From positions 1,054,001 through 1,118,000 of the forward strand of contig OY754467.1 of NCBI GenBank assembly GCA_963575645.1: 64,000 nucleotides of DNA, read 5' to 3'. The notes under the pieces were generated by a model. It was given only the letters and a program-made list of their open reading frames with translations. It was not told the DNA's origin and did no database searches. Below are positions 21,344 to 33,386 of this stretch, one piece after another. The position numbers were made by a program, and so were the translations under genes. The first letter of the stretch is position 1, and each line of letters starts with the position of its first letter. The DNA comes from Xanthostigma xanthostigma (taxonomy: Eukaryota > Arthropoda > Insecta > Raphidioptera > Raphidiidae).

Positions 21344-23573
21344 ATTATAGAATGTTTTACTTCCTATAGCTGTTATGTAATTAAAAAAACCATCGCTTGT
21401 CTTTTTCTATCTTTAGTATGTTGAAAAAGACAGACATATTTTTTTGATTACTTGGCGTAATACTTGTATCTCCTTGAAATATACATGCTGTTATAAAATT
21501 TTCGCCCTCAATACTTTTTAACTATTTTAAATCCATCAAAAATCTTAAAAGAATGGCGAATGCCCAGTAAGTATAGCATGAACAAAACATTTTTTTTTTA
21601 ACTTTTTACTAATTTATAAAAAATAGAACATTTTTAGAGTCAAAAACAGGTCCCATTTTGGAAGCTTCCAAATAGTGAAAATTTCCTCAAGTGTTTGTAG
21701 CAGCTATGTTTATCAACTAGTATATTTTTTTGTCTTTTATGAATTCAATAAAAGATGCCACTTCCAAAAGCAATAATTGCTCTCTAATACAAATTTAAGT
21801 ATTATTTTAGTATTTTCATTAAAATTTAAATTATTAATTTATTTATTTTTAAATAATTAGAATGTAATTAGACAAGTTAAATTTTCAATAAAAAAATGGT
21901 AATTTACGTTTTTTTGTTTTTCTTAATTAATAAAAACCTGAGCCGTCGTAGGACGCTTGGAAACACAAATTTAAGCTTGCCAAATGCAACTTTAAGTCAC
22001 AAAGCCCTATGGACACTTCTTAAATCCCTATGGACACTTTAAGTTAATAACAGCGCGACTTAAAATAAATCTCTTAGATGTCGCCGTCAACAAAAGCCAT
22101 AATATTACAATCCAACGCATATATACAACAAGGGTTACGCGTTATCGTCTAACGAAATACTAATAACTAAAAAACGTAATGACGCGCAAATTGCACATTT
22201 TTACTCCCATCCAAACGCGCAATTGGATATTTCACATCAATATCGAACTATAAATAAAATTAAGTTTGTACTTACAGTTTCAGCAATCACTGGATAGAGG
22301 CCATACCGCTGCTCTTGGGCCTACAAAGGGCTTTTTATGTCCGTAATCACTTTATTTTAAAGCCTATTAAGTACTATATAGCGTATTTTTTCCATTCTTT
22401 TAGAGAAAAATTTTGAAATCAAAATGTTTATAGAAAATGGTACGTTTGAATTCAACGAGCTCAGAAAATACGCAGGATTTGAATTTGTTTGCAATATTTC
22501 AAAAAAATGTCCTGTTTTATATGTTTAATGGACGTTATTTTTAAAATTTTTGTTTTAAAAAATATTAAGTTTAACGAAAGTTTTTTTTAACCTCAAATGT
22601 ACATTTTTTTGTCATTTAGTAGCAACAATATTAAATAAACAATGATTAATTTCGTTTCTTTATACAATTTGCTAAATATGTACTCAAACAATGCATCTAT
22701 TTAACATAATTTTGACAATACCTTGACTAAAATTTTCCCTATCCTGTTACATTTCCTATACTTTTTGCGTCAACAATTAAATGGCGTACTAACTTGAAAC
22801 GGTTAAAACAGTAGAAAACACGTCGAAGTGAAATTTTAAACAAACAATTGACTTATTGTTATATAAGCAAAAATAGATGACCAAACTATGAGAATTTTCA
22901 ACATAAAATTTGGTTTCCAACTACCAAAATAATACACATTTTTAAAGCACAATGTTTTCTAGGACATTTCCTGACTCGTGTTTAATAAACCACAATTCCA
23001 GGCTCTAATCTTGATTTTCAATTTATTTAAAAAAACAGTAAATTTAAAACCAGTCAAGACACTTGGCAGTTAGTGGATTTAAAAAAAATCTGAAGACAAC
23101 AACCTGAACACCAAAACGAGGAAACATAAAAAAAATAACCACCCTGCGTGTAGATCTATACCTACAACCTTCAATTTAATTAGCAATATTTAGAACAAAT
23201 AAGGGAATTACTAATTTATTGCAAATTTATTTATACTATGACTCACAAACGTCTCAATTCTCAAGTACCGTGTGTTCCATAACATGCGAATTCAGGACAT
23301 TCTAACAATGAAAAAGTTTATAGGAAAACTAAACTAAAAGATATCCAGGCGTTTGTTTGTGCTCACTGGAATCAGCGCGATCTGTTTTATGAACATTTTC
23401 TTTCTCAAAAATGTATGGAAGATTTTGATCTGTTTTTGTAAGACAGATTTTAGAATTTTCACAAACTCATCATGCCATTAGAAAATGGCTCTAGCAAATA
23501 TCTCTTTTTTCTGGTTTGGATGCTGTAAGCGATTAAAGTTTTCTAATAAAATCAGACTTGGAGTCGGGTGAAG

Positions 23574-23716
23574 CCGGAATTGAGACAAAACGTGGCCTAT
23601 GTGTTACCCGAGCGTCTAAGGAACACATCGGTGAAGATTTCATAAAAATCGCTTCAGTAGTTTAGTAGTTTAGCCCACACAAACAAAAGTTCCTTATTTA
23701 TAATATTAAGTGTAGA
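23574..23716 (-). mobile_element. Helitron-like 5' end (minus strand)
   Basis: On the minus strand the sequence starts after an A with TCTACACTTAATATTATAAA and continues TTGTTTGTGTGGGCTAAACT, the usual layout of arthropod Helitron 5' ends. I could not find a matching hairpin-CTAG end, so the element may be truncated or diverged. Confidence 0.4.
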
Positions 23717-24265
23717 TGTAAGGAAGGGAAGTCAATCACCCTCCATATATGTTGTGATGAGTACGAGAGAGAAGTACGTCTTATTTCTCTCTCGCACTCA
23801 TTACGGCATACGATTGTAGTTCCAAGCTTTTATAAGTTTGCTAATTGTTAAAATCGAATAGGTATGATGATAGGAAATTTCGAAAATGCGATACCAAGAA
23901 CCTACTTCGGTGTTTGGAGTGATAAGAAACTATGAAAAAATCTCGACCAAAACATTTAACACAAACAAAAACATCTCGACTATTTGAAGAAAAAAAACTT
24001 AACCTTAATTTTCATTAAAACCTAATTATAAGTGTACCAAAGTTAAGTCAATTTTTTTTTAAATTATAATCATAAATCAATCGTCGATTCCGAAGAAATT
24101 TACCTAACGAATTAGGTACACAAAATGACAAATAATCTGAATAGTGGAAAACAAATAAATTGTTTAGCGTACACATTCTGCAAACGACCTTCGTTTATTT
24201 TGTCACAAATTTATATTCAAGATCATTATTTTAACAATTAACACATTTTATCGATCGACAGCTAT

Positions 24266-24274
24266 TATAAATAG
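24266..24274 (+). promoter_or_regulatory. TATA box of the acidic repeat gene
   Basis: TATAAATAG, a textbook core promoter match, 56 bases upstream of the start codon at 24322. Start of transcription would be near 24296, leaving a leader of about 25 bases. A TATA promoter fits a highly expressed, tissue-specific secreted product. Confidence 0.65.
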
Positions 24275-24321
24275 CCGTGACAGACGAAATATTATCCGTA
24301 GTTTCAATTTCAAAACGCACC

Positions 24322-27300
24322 ATGGCTAAACGAGTAAGTAGATTTTTCGATTTTATCGTATATATTAATACGCTAAGGTTTAAGATGTTTGCCTCCCTTT
24401 TTAGAAAAAACCACACAATTTTTCCACGTAAATTATATATCATTTTACAGATAATTGCTTGCTCTACTGACATCGACAACTAAAAAATTTATTATTGCTA
24501 TTGTTTTTGTAAATTAATTAAACTCTGAACAACGCCTGCCATCTGACGGCGTAACGTTAACACTTCGATCTGTCATCTGACCTTCATATTGTAAATACTG
24601 CATACTGCCATCTGACGGGCAACGCTGAACAACGCTTTTGCTACTTGCGCCTCTATATGACAATTTTAGTAAAATATTTCTTTTACAACAAAAAGAAGAA
24701 CGTTATAAGCAGTGTGCAAAATTAGAAACGAATTGAATACCTGCAATCATATTTAAAAAATAATTTTGTAAAGTGATAATTATTATACTTATTTAGTGCT
24801 AATAATAATTCGCACAGGTCACGCTAGTTAATAATTAATTATTTAATAGAAAACTCACACAGCATTAGAATTTAATAGCAAGAAATAGTCGTTTTCTTGT
24901 AGCGTCAGTAGCTTATCTTGTTGCAGAAAAAATAGTAATACTGTATTGTGACGTCAGAGTTGGTAGCGCAACATTGTAACACAATATTCGCTATGTGCAG
25001 CTGCTTGGAACGAAGGCGTTGAACGACAATGCGCACGTAGCGGCGAAAGATAGCAAACCTTCTGCTCGTGTACCATTGACATAAACCTAAGGTGAAAAAT
25101 GACAGTTCGTAAATGCTGCATTATTAAATTGTAATAACTAATAATACATTAAAAAATAGTGATGTTAGCTTTTATTGTTTCTCAAAATATAAGCATAAGT
25201 TAATTCAAAGATAAAAATGGATTTCCATCGTGAAAAAGCAGAAGTAAGTATCATAACCTTAATTTTACATTGACAATAATGTTCCAAAAAAATTCATGTG
25301 AACACACTATGAAAATATATATTTCATATAAAATAAATATAAGAATAATGAAATTTAATAATTTTTATGAAAATACAACTTGAATTTTGTTATTAAATTA
25401 ATAAAATAAGACGTATCTTTTATTTTTTAGTGGATATACGAACATCCATTTGGAATCCTACATCACAAGAGATCTAATTTGCAGTGCACATTTCATTGGG
25501 AACAAAAAGGGAGAAGAAGAACTGGGTCCTAATTACGTATCCAGCAAATTTTCTTCACCTCAAAGGAAACCAAAATTAAATGAGAATCAAGTTTTGACAA
25601 GACATCAACGTTTCATTAAACGTAGGCTACAAAATATTTCATTAGTGGGTTCAAGTTCAAAAAATAATAAAGATTCAAGTCTCAATTCAAAAAGTGCTGC
25701 AAATACGGAAGATAAATGTTCAGTGTATGAAAATAACTGACAGTGTACATGGCAATTTAATGATTGTTGATTCGAGTACCAAAAGCAGATATGATGTAGA
25801 ATGCCAAGCTGATATTTTTGCTTATTGTAATACCTAGTGTTAAAAAAATACTGTTTTGTAATAACATTATTCAAAAAGGCTCTAATATTGTGATGCTCAA
25901 ACTCAAACTGAGATTAATTGAAATAAATACCACAAAACAGTTTAGAAATCAGAAGTGTGGTACGCCCAGGGTTGCAGGCGTCTGGCTTTTTATGGTCGTG
26001 TCCGGCTTTTGTTAGGCTTTTGGCCTATGTGCTTTTAATTATAGACTTTTTGATATTTTTCAAGAGTTTGAAATTGCTATTTTTTAATAAAGATCTTTTT
26101 GTTTTTATCCAAAAGAATGGATATACGTTTTTGATTTGGTTAACAAAAACTTTTAGTATTTTGTTATATTTGTTTTGTTTTTTTTTAATTTACCTATTAA
26201 TAGATTACAGAAGACTGACCATTTTTCACTTCATCAATATCATAGGTATAAATACAAATGATAATAATAGGTGCGTAGAACTGTTAATGTTGTTAATTTT
26301 ATAACAAATCTGTGATTCACATTAAATAATTAATAAACAACTTTATTACGAACCTAACTGAGTTTTTTTTATTTTAAATGTGATGTTCGGCTTTAAAAAG
26401 GTGTGTTTGACTTTTAAAAAATTTATGTCCGGCTTTTAGGGCAAAATGTCCGGCCTAATACAGCGCCGAATCCGGCTTTTGAATTTTAAGGCCTGGCAAC
26501 TCGAGGTACGCCTCAAAAATAGTTTGTCGAATGTCGATACAGCAGTTGAACCTGATTGTGATGTACAATGAATTTGTTGATGATTCAATTACTTTTCAAG
26601 GAACAGTTACAAATGATAAACAGCTAAGAAATCTTTCTGGTGTATCATTTGAGACTTTTAATTATTTTCTGAACAAATTGACAGTTTCACAAAAAATTCA
26701 AATATCTAAAAATTAGACTATTTATTTTTCTTTTCAAGATGAAAACTGCTTTGACATTTACAGGAATAGGTGCAATATTTTCCGTACACAGGACAACACT
26801 GTCTAGAATTTTTATTCCACTTTAGAAAATCTAGCTGAAACAACATCAATTACACAGCGATAGCTTTACCCTTTGGCACAGTTTGAGGGTGAAAATTTAA
26901 AGAATGATTTATTTTTTCAAAACCCGTTTTTAATATAGCATCCATACTTTTCACTTTTATCATTAACTTTAATTTTAATTCACGTTTTACTTGTTGTCCC
27001 ATTTGACATAATGTATTTTAGTAGCAGTGGGTTCGCCGATAAATAACGCTAGATGTCTCCGCTTTGATGTTGCACATAGCCAATACTGCCAAATACAACG
27101 CAACATTTATTGTATTACGGAGTAAATTTTCGCGAAAGTAGAATTAATTAATCTATTGTTATCGGTTGTAGCGTTATTATTTATTGAATTTTCGGTGTTT
27201 TAGACAATATTGCTTCTTGCGCTGTACGCTGTCGTAGCGCACGCAGCACCTTTCGCTCAAGATGACTCGTCATCAGACGAAAGCAGCGAATTACGACCGA

Positions 27301-28964
27301 GCGATTTGACACGTCCGGCAACTTTACCCGCTTACGTGCAAGCCGTGCCAGCACCTTACGAATATCCGTCCGAGCAAGCATCGGACAGTACAGGCGAAGA
27401 TGACAAAAGATCGGTCCGTCGAGCAGATGATGATGATTTCTATAACTATCCTACATATGAATCGCGCGACATCCCGGCCGATGAGGAATCGAGTTATGAT
27501 ACGAAACGTTCGATTCAACAGTCAAGAAATGTTCGCGCTGCTCGTACTACGACTGAACAGCCTGACGATGATGACGACGACGAGGACGAGGATGACGACG
27601 ACGATCAGAGTAGTACGACGACAGAAGAGCCGTCCTCGGAAGAAAGTGGAAGCACTAGCGAATCCGATGAAGACAGCGACGATTCTTCGGAGGAAACTAC
27701 CAAACGGTCGAAAAGTAAGAGATATGCAACTACTTATTCGCAGAAATCTGATGACGACGACAGTTCCGAGTCTGACGAAACCAAAAAGAGATCGGTACGA
27801 TCGTCAGAACCAAGACCCGGCAATTATGGACAACAATCTGATGATGATGACAGTTCCGAGTCTGACGAAACCAAAAAGAGATCTGTTAGATCATCAGAAC
27901 CAAGACCCAGCAATTATGGACAACAATCTGACGATGATGACAGTTCCGAATCTGACGAAACCAAAAAGAGATCTGTTAGATCATCAGAACCAAGACCCAG
28001 TAATTATGGACAACAATCTGACGATGATGACAGTTCTGATTCTGATGAAAACAAAAAGAGATCAGTTCGATCAGCACAACCAGGAACTAGCTATTACGGA
28101 CAACAATCTAGCGATGATGATGATGATAGTTCCGATTCTGACGAAACCAAAAAGAGATCTGTTAGATCATCAGAACCAAGACCCAGCAATTATGGACAAC
28201 AATCTGACGATGATGACAGTTCCGAATCTGACGAAACCAAAAAGAGATCTGTTAGATCATCAGAACCAAGACCCAGTAATTATGGACAACAATCTGACGA
28301 TGATGACAGTTCTGATTCTGATGAAAACAAAAAGAGATCAGTTCGATCAGCACAACCAGGAACTAGCTATTACGGACAACAATCTAGCGATGATGATGAT
28401 GATAGTTCCGATTCTGACGAAACCAAAAAGAGATCTGTTAGATCATCAGAACCAAGACCCAGCAATTATGGACAACAATCTGACGATGATGACAGTTCCG
28501 AATCTGACGAAACCAAAAAGAGATCTGTTAGATCATCAGAACCAAGACCCAGTAATTATGGACAACAATCTGACGATGATGACAGTTCTGATTCTGATGA
28601 AAACAAAAAGAGATCAGTTCGATCAGCACAACCAGGAACTAGCTATTACGGACAACAATCTAGCGATGATGATGATGATAGTTCCGAGTCTGACGAAACC
28701 AAAAAGAGATCAGTTAGATCATCAGAACCAAGACCCAGCAATTATGGACAACAATCCGACGATGATGACAGTTTGGATTCAGATTCTGACGAGGATAAAG
28801 TGAGATCTGTCAGACAAGCACAATGGTATCCGAGTTACTATGAAACACGATATCCCGACGGTGCAAACTCTGAAGAAAGCACTGAATCTAGTGAGAAGAA
28901 AAGATCGGTGAGGAATGTACGTGAGCCATCCCCGCAGCCAACTACATCGAAATCAACTTCGTAG
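24322..28964 (+). CDS. Secreted Asp/Ser-rich tandem-repeat protein with RSVR sites
   Basis: Exons 24322-24333 and 27204-28964 join (CGA|GTAAGT donor, TCGGTGTTTTAG acceptor, phase 0) to 590 residues. The junction yields MAKRTILLLALYAVVAHA, a signal peptide with an A-H-A cleavage site before APFAQDD; neither exon alone gives one. Residues 19-200 are acidic and Ser/Thr-rich, with a DDDDDDEDEDDDDD run near 120 and Pro/Tyr-containing parts. From residue 201 a unit of 30-32 residues repeats about twelve times: SVRSSEPRPSNYGQQ or SVRSAQPGTSYYGQQ, then a block of four or five Asp, SSESDE or SSDSDE, then KKR. Every junction reads KKRSVR, so it carries a dibasic and a furin-like R-x-x-R site. I do not recognise a family. 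It could be an acidic matrix, cuticle, eggshell or salivary protein, or a precursor of many acidic peptides. It lies downstream of the BTB gene on the same strand. Confidence 0.78.
24528..24834. repeat. Dispersed repeat R1, copy 2
   Basis: Matches 1-345, including TTTGCTACTTGCGCCTCTAT and GTGATAATTATTATAC, with indels in the CATCTGACGG part. Confidence 0.7.
25204..26900 (+). pseudogene. THAP/DDE-type transposase relic
   Basis: Pieces of one transposase gene lie in order. At 25450-25600 is the second half of a THAP zinc finger (ICSAHFIGNK, then a G-P-N-Y-V segment that replaces the usual YVPSxF). After the hAT insertion, 26620-26870 codes GVSFETFNYFLNKL and, in shifted frames, KTALTFTGIGAIFSVHRTTL and SRIF, which fit the helix-turn-helix part of THAP-containing DDE_Tnp_4 transposases. 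Stops and frameshifts break it, and the catalytic DDE part is missing. A short ATG exon-like start (MDFHREKAE, then GTAAGT) sits at 25217. The element is dead. No restored sequence is attempted. Confidence 0.65.
25967..26504. mobile_element. hAT-type element inside the THAP relic
   Basis: GGTACGCC is repeated exactly on both sides (25959-25966 and 26505-26512). The element starts CAGGGTTGCAGGCGTCTGGC and ends GCCTGGCAACTCGA, an imperfect inverted pair around GTTGC/GCAAC. TCCGGCTTTT recurs near both ends. The 538-bp element codes nothing convincing. Removing it restores continuity of the host relic. Confidence 0.8.
27882..28709 (+). repeat. 276-bp higher-order tandem repeat, three copies
   Basis: Inside the acidic repeat gene, three consecutive 92-codon blocks (starting 27882, 28158 and 28434) are almost identical at the DNA level. 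Each contains three repeat units (30, 30 and 32 residues). Flanking units at 27792 and 28710 belong to the same array but outside the perfect blocks. Confidence 0.92.
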
Positions 28965-29681
28965 ATTTGGTTTAAAACAAGACATCTCCCTTTAAAGAAA
29001 GGTAACTCATTGTTAAAATTATTTATATGTACTAAAAAACCAGCTTGATGAGCAGGAGCGGATGGGCCCACAGGGATTTTGAAGCCCACGGTAGGCTGAT
29101 TGCCTATATTAGTTCTTTTTTGTTTACTAGAATGATTCTATTTTGATTTTTTGATAGATATAATTCCACGGTGAATTCAGTTATGTTCCCGGGCCAGAAT
29201 AGTTGAGCCCATCCGCCCGAATGTGAGAAATTTTCCCAATAATAACTTCGCTTGTTTCAGATTCGACAATATCCAATGCACGTAACCGGAAATGATTAAT
29301 GATTTTTAAAATTAATCTTATATAGATTTTATAACAAAAAAAAATTACTGTATATACTTCAATGTTGAATAAAATATAAAATGTTACATGAATATAACAA
29401 AAATGTTTTTTTAGACTTACGAAATGTGCGTTCGTGAGCATTTTACGTTTCTAAAAATACTAAAATATTTCCTCTATCTATTTATGAAAACCGCATGACA
29501 ATCGGTTGAATAGTTTTTGAACACATCTTGTATGGGCTATGTGCAGGGAGGCGGAGTTACAAATTTTTCGACGCGAGCGTTTGTGGTGAGCACTAGAGGA
29601 AACTTCAAGCTCAAATTTTCTGTATGTCAGTGAGCAATGTTTATTAAAAGTGAAAATAGTTATAATTTTATGAAGGTTTTT

Positions 29682-29795
29682 TAATTACAAAGAAAACATG
29701 GGAAAACTAAGCGATCTGCAAATGCTTGTTGTGTTCCGGGCTGTTGCGCTGATGGCGATTTAAGTAAAATAAAGACCATTGGCGCCCTAATTTGA
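29682..29795 (+). pseudogene. N-terminal THAP zinc-finger fragment
   Basis: One frame reads TKRSANACCVPGCCADGD before a stop at 29793. CCVPGC is the typical opening of THAP domains. There is no in-frame ATG and the rest of the domain is absent, so it is best read as another transposon relic. Confidence 0.35.
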
Positions 29796-32269
29796 CGTTC
29801 CGCAGTCAGTGTAAACAAATTAACATCAGTTTTTCTTATTACATTTTTTTTTTGACACATCATGGCCAACTAAAGTTTTTGACTTATCACCTTAGAAACA
29901 TGTCGCGATTTCCATAAAAAGTGAGTCCAATAATTCTCTATTAGCCACTAGCGGCGCTAGTAGGTTTCGTGCACACAGCCTATAGGAATAAAGTATACTG
30001 AACTCAAATTGGTTTTGGAATAATGTGTAAAATAAAAATCTATTTTGATGCATTTTTATTTCATTCATTAATATGGGCATAGCAGCTACACAACACAACT
30101 AGTTTAGTCAGTTCTAATTTGCTGGTCCACAAATTTAAGCCAAATTTAATTTTGGCAAAAATTAAAAACTTAAAAACAATATTAGTAGTCACTGAAAAAC
30201 AAAATGTACTATCACCATTCAAGAAGGTCGTGAGCATTGCACAAGGTAAAAAACAACAAAATTTCGTCGAAACTGGTGACCATACATCTTGTCCTTGACA
30301 ATGCAAGGAAACAATTGCCACAAAACCGAAATCAATAAATGGCAATAAAGAAAGTGTACTGCGCGCACCGCAACCTTCTCGACGACAGAACTGTGCTTTT
30401 TACGTGCCCTCGATCCATTAATGTTTCTGAAAACGACCGCCGTGGCGCCACCTGTTTTGGATAATACATATTTTGAGATAGAAATACATGTTTTATTTCT
30501 ATCTGCAGACAAACGAGTACCGCAGTACGAAGACCTATGCCCCTCGGGTCTGGACTGCGCCATCTGTATCTTCAAGTTGGCAACCCTGTCTACAGAACTG
30601 CGTCACATTTTGTCTGCACATAGTTTTCTATTTCGACGAGATGCTCTCAAAACAGAACAGGTCATACAGAACTTTATTGAAATATAATTTAAGTATGGGT
30701 TTGTTTTTAAGTGATTCGATTTTTTCCGTCTTACAGCGCCTTACGGAAATCGACTGTAACTAAGAAATCGAGCAGGTCACGTAAAGAGCACGGTTTTTTT
30801 ACGATCCAGAAGATGGCAGTACTAACAGTACGTACTTATTAAACATTAACTACAGGTGTGCTTGATTTCTCCGATACATTTTTCTGAAAAATTCAAGCAG
30901 CGAATGTTTTGAAAAACGTACAATAAATATTATTTTGAAATAGTATATGAATCTTATTTCAATATATTCTGAAAAAAAAAAACAAACAACTGAGTTCAAC
31001 AAGGGATGGACTGACTTGACTTTCTTTAGTTTTTTTTTAAGTTGTCATTTATTTCAAAAAAGAAACAAAAAGAGTAATTTCCTAATTTTTTTATTGTTAT
31101 ATATATTTATATTATTGTTTGTTTGAACATGTATAAAAAATTGAAGATAAATCAATTTTGATTATATCCAAAACTGTGTTACAGCAGATACTCAAATTGA
31201 AGTGTTTTTTTTTTTTTTTAATTCATGAAATAGTTCAGCCAAATCCATCTCTAAATAAACTAAAGTTAATAAAACAATGAGCATCGGTACACAATACATA
31301 ATCAATTGTTTTAAAAAAAGTGACAGTCATTTAAACATTTTCACATGTTTCATTCTCTTTGGATCATCGTAGTAAAAAAAACTTAATTACATAATATTAT
31401 ATGTATACAACTATATTAATATGTATATAATATAAATACATTATTAATTATATATATAAATTAATATCATAAAATCCACGTAGCTATTTATTATCATAAC
31501 GTTCACTCGAGTAACAAAAAAAAAGGTTAGGAAAAATAAAAACACAGTCAAACTATACAAAATACACAGACTAGCATAAAATATATCTCTATATCAATTA
31601 GACAACTAAATGTTAAAAAAAAGTCGCGTACTTTTTCAAAATATTAAAATACATTAGCTTTGCATGAGGGAAACTTTTGAATATTATATCATTTCAATCG
31701 ATATCTAAAATGAGAACCTATTATGTGTCATATTTATTTACCCATCTCGTTTTCAACATCACGTCGCTTACGTACAAATTATGTTTTGTTCCGTCGTTTA
31801 AAAAACTTTTAAACTTCAAACATTGGCACATAACCTATAATTTGCATCGTAGGTCATTCGTTTAACTACCAGTAGAGGCGCAAATTTCATCAACCTAACT
31901 GCCTCGACTGAGAAAAACCGATATTTTTGGCGGTGAGGATTTGTGGCCAGTCAAAAAATGTATTTTTTAAAGGTAAAAGTTTTAGCAATTTAAAATTTTA
32001 AAAAATCGCCTACCCGTTTCCCTCCAAAGCAAATATTTGACAAAGGAAGGTTGTCATAAACTTTCTTTTATTTCCTATATTACTTCGATGACAGCTAAGA
32101 TGTGAAAAAATCATATTCTAATTTTTGTCTGACAGTAATTTCTAAGCAGGTTTATAATTTCACAAAAGGAAATTTCCTGAACTATCTACTCACGTAATGC
32201 ATTGTGGGAATTGCGTCAAGTTGTGGCACTATCTTCAGAGTGACAAGAAAACTAAAAATAATCATGATT

Positions 32270-32413
32270 AACATACTAAACGAATGACTTATGGTCTTTT
32301 ATTGCTAATTTGTTGAATCAAAATACATTTCTTTAGTAATTAATTTGAACTCTGCATAATTGTGATTCAATAAATTAGCAATAATAGACCATAGTTCATT
32401 AGTTCAGTATGTT
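32270..32413. mobile_element. 144-bp foldback MITE
   Basis: AACATACTAAACGAATGACT with TATGGTCTTTTATTGCTAAT at the left pairs with its mirror at the right over 51 bases with about seven mismatches. The loop is 42 bases. No clear target duplication. Confidence 0.7.
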
Positions 32414-32945
32414 GACCATGGCGCGGCGCCACTGTTGACTATGTTGAGTTTTCTTGACACACTAATGATGGCGCCACAATTTGACACAGTCGGACTCGTG
32501 TATTTTCATCTGATTTTCCTCGTGTATTTTCAAGTTTTTAAAACATAATTCTTACGCAAAGTGTCTCCTCTCTCGCTGCTCAGCCAATGGAAAAAATTAA
32601 TAATGTGTCAAAAATGTAAAAGAAGTTCTGATTGGTCTATGACTGCCACGAAGTGCGGATGAAGGAGAAGTTGAAAATACATGAGTTCTACTGTATTTAG
32701 ATAATATAATTTTCATGATAGCGTCGAAACAGTTATGTAAGAACGTTGCTTGTCAATTTTTTCTATTGCTACACATGAAAACTACTGAAATCATTTAAAA
32801 TTACAACCTTCCAATGTCTTGAATATAATTTTATCGGTAAATGATCGATAAAAATGAGCAGTTTGGTGTCAAACAACAAAATGGAGCATAATCAGAAATG
32901 AACGAACTTCTAGACATATCACAGTTGTACAGAAACAATCATATA

Positions 32946-33386
32946 CAGTAAAGTTTCGCTAATCCAGATCAATTTAAACTGACCCAATCTGGTTTACCGG
33001 AGCAATATTAAAGTAAATACCCAAGTAAAGGTGTAATAAATTGGTGAAACATTTACTATAGCAAATATTTTACATATTTTCAAGGAAATCTAAACATCTT
33101 TTAAGATAATCGTTACTCATATATTAAAAAAATCGAATATAAACTCAAAATTTGTTGGAAAAATGTGATATTTCTGTTTGACGAATGCACCCTGTTTTGG
33201 CGTTCACTGCGCGCAGCCGTAATGATCTGACATTTATCTTTTTATGATTCACATTTGGATTACGGTAAACGAGAAGTAACTAAAACATGACAGGAATCCG
33301 TGATCGGTCCGGATTACAAGTTTCATAATATAAAATTTACATTTTGTCTAGATTACAAGTACATCTTAATTAGCGGAGTTTTGCTG
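32946..33386. mobile_element. Tc1/pogo-type MITE
   Basis: The ends CAGTAAAGTTTCGCTAAT and ATTAGCGGAGTTTTGCTG are inverted repeats and TA lies on both sides (32944-32945, 33387-33388). Pogo-like MITEs begin in this way. No coding capacity. Confidence 0.65.

Larger units (their letters stand above)
19770..24265. other. Gene-free region before the acidic repeat gene
   Basis: AT-rich DNA without a supported gene. It holds a 214-bp MITE (21130-21343), the end of a Helitron-like element (near 23716) and scattered unclassified repeats. No further zinc-finger exon was found by eye. Confidence 0.5.
24334..27203 (+). other. Intron of the acidic repeat gene
   Basis: A 2.87 kb GT-AG intron separating the four-codon first exon from the rest. 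It holds a copy of repeat R1, a lone MITE end, the THAP transposase relic and a hAT element. Confidence 0.65.

Noticed and set aside
26143-26304. Hydrophobic frame inside the hAT element that could look like a membrane protein
   Set aside because: It results from poly-T-rich non-coding DNA of a MITE-like element.
27400-28803. Long open frame (467 codons) overlapping the acidic repeat gene
   Set aside because: It is the +1 shadow of the in-frame repeat; its Met/Asn/Leu-rich product only reflects shifted GAT and GAC codons, and it has no signal peptide or splice support.
30219-30575. 118-codon open frame on the minus strand
   Set aside because: No start context, no domain and overlapping frames on the other strand; likely repeat-derived.
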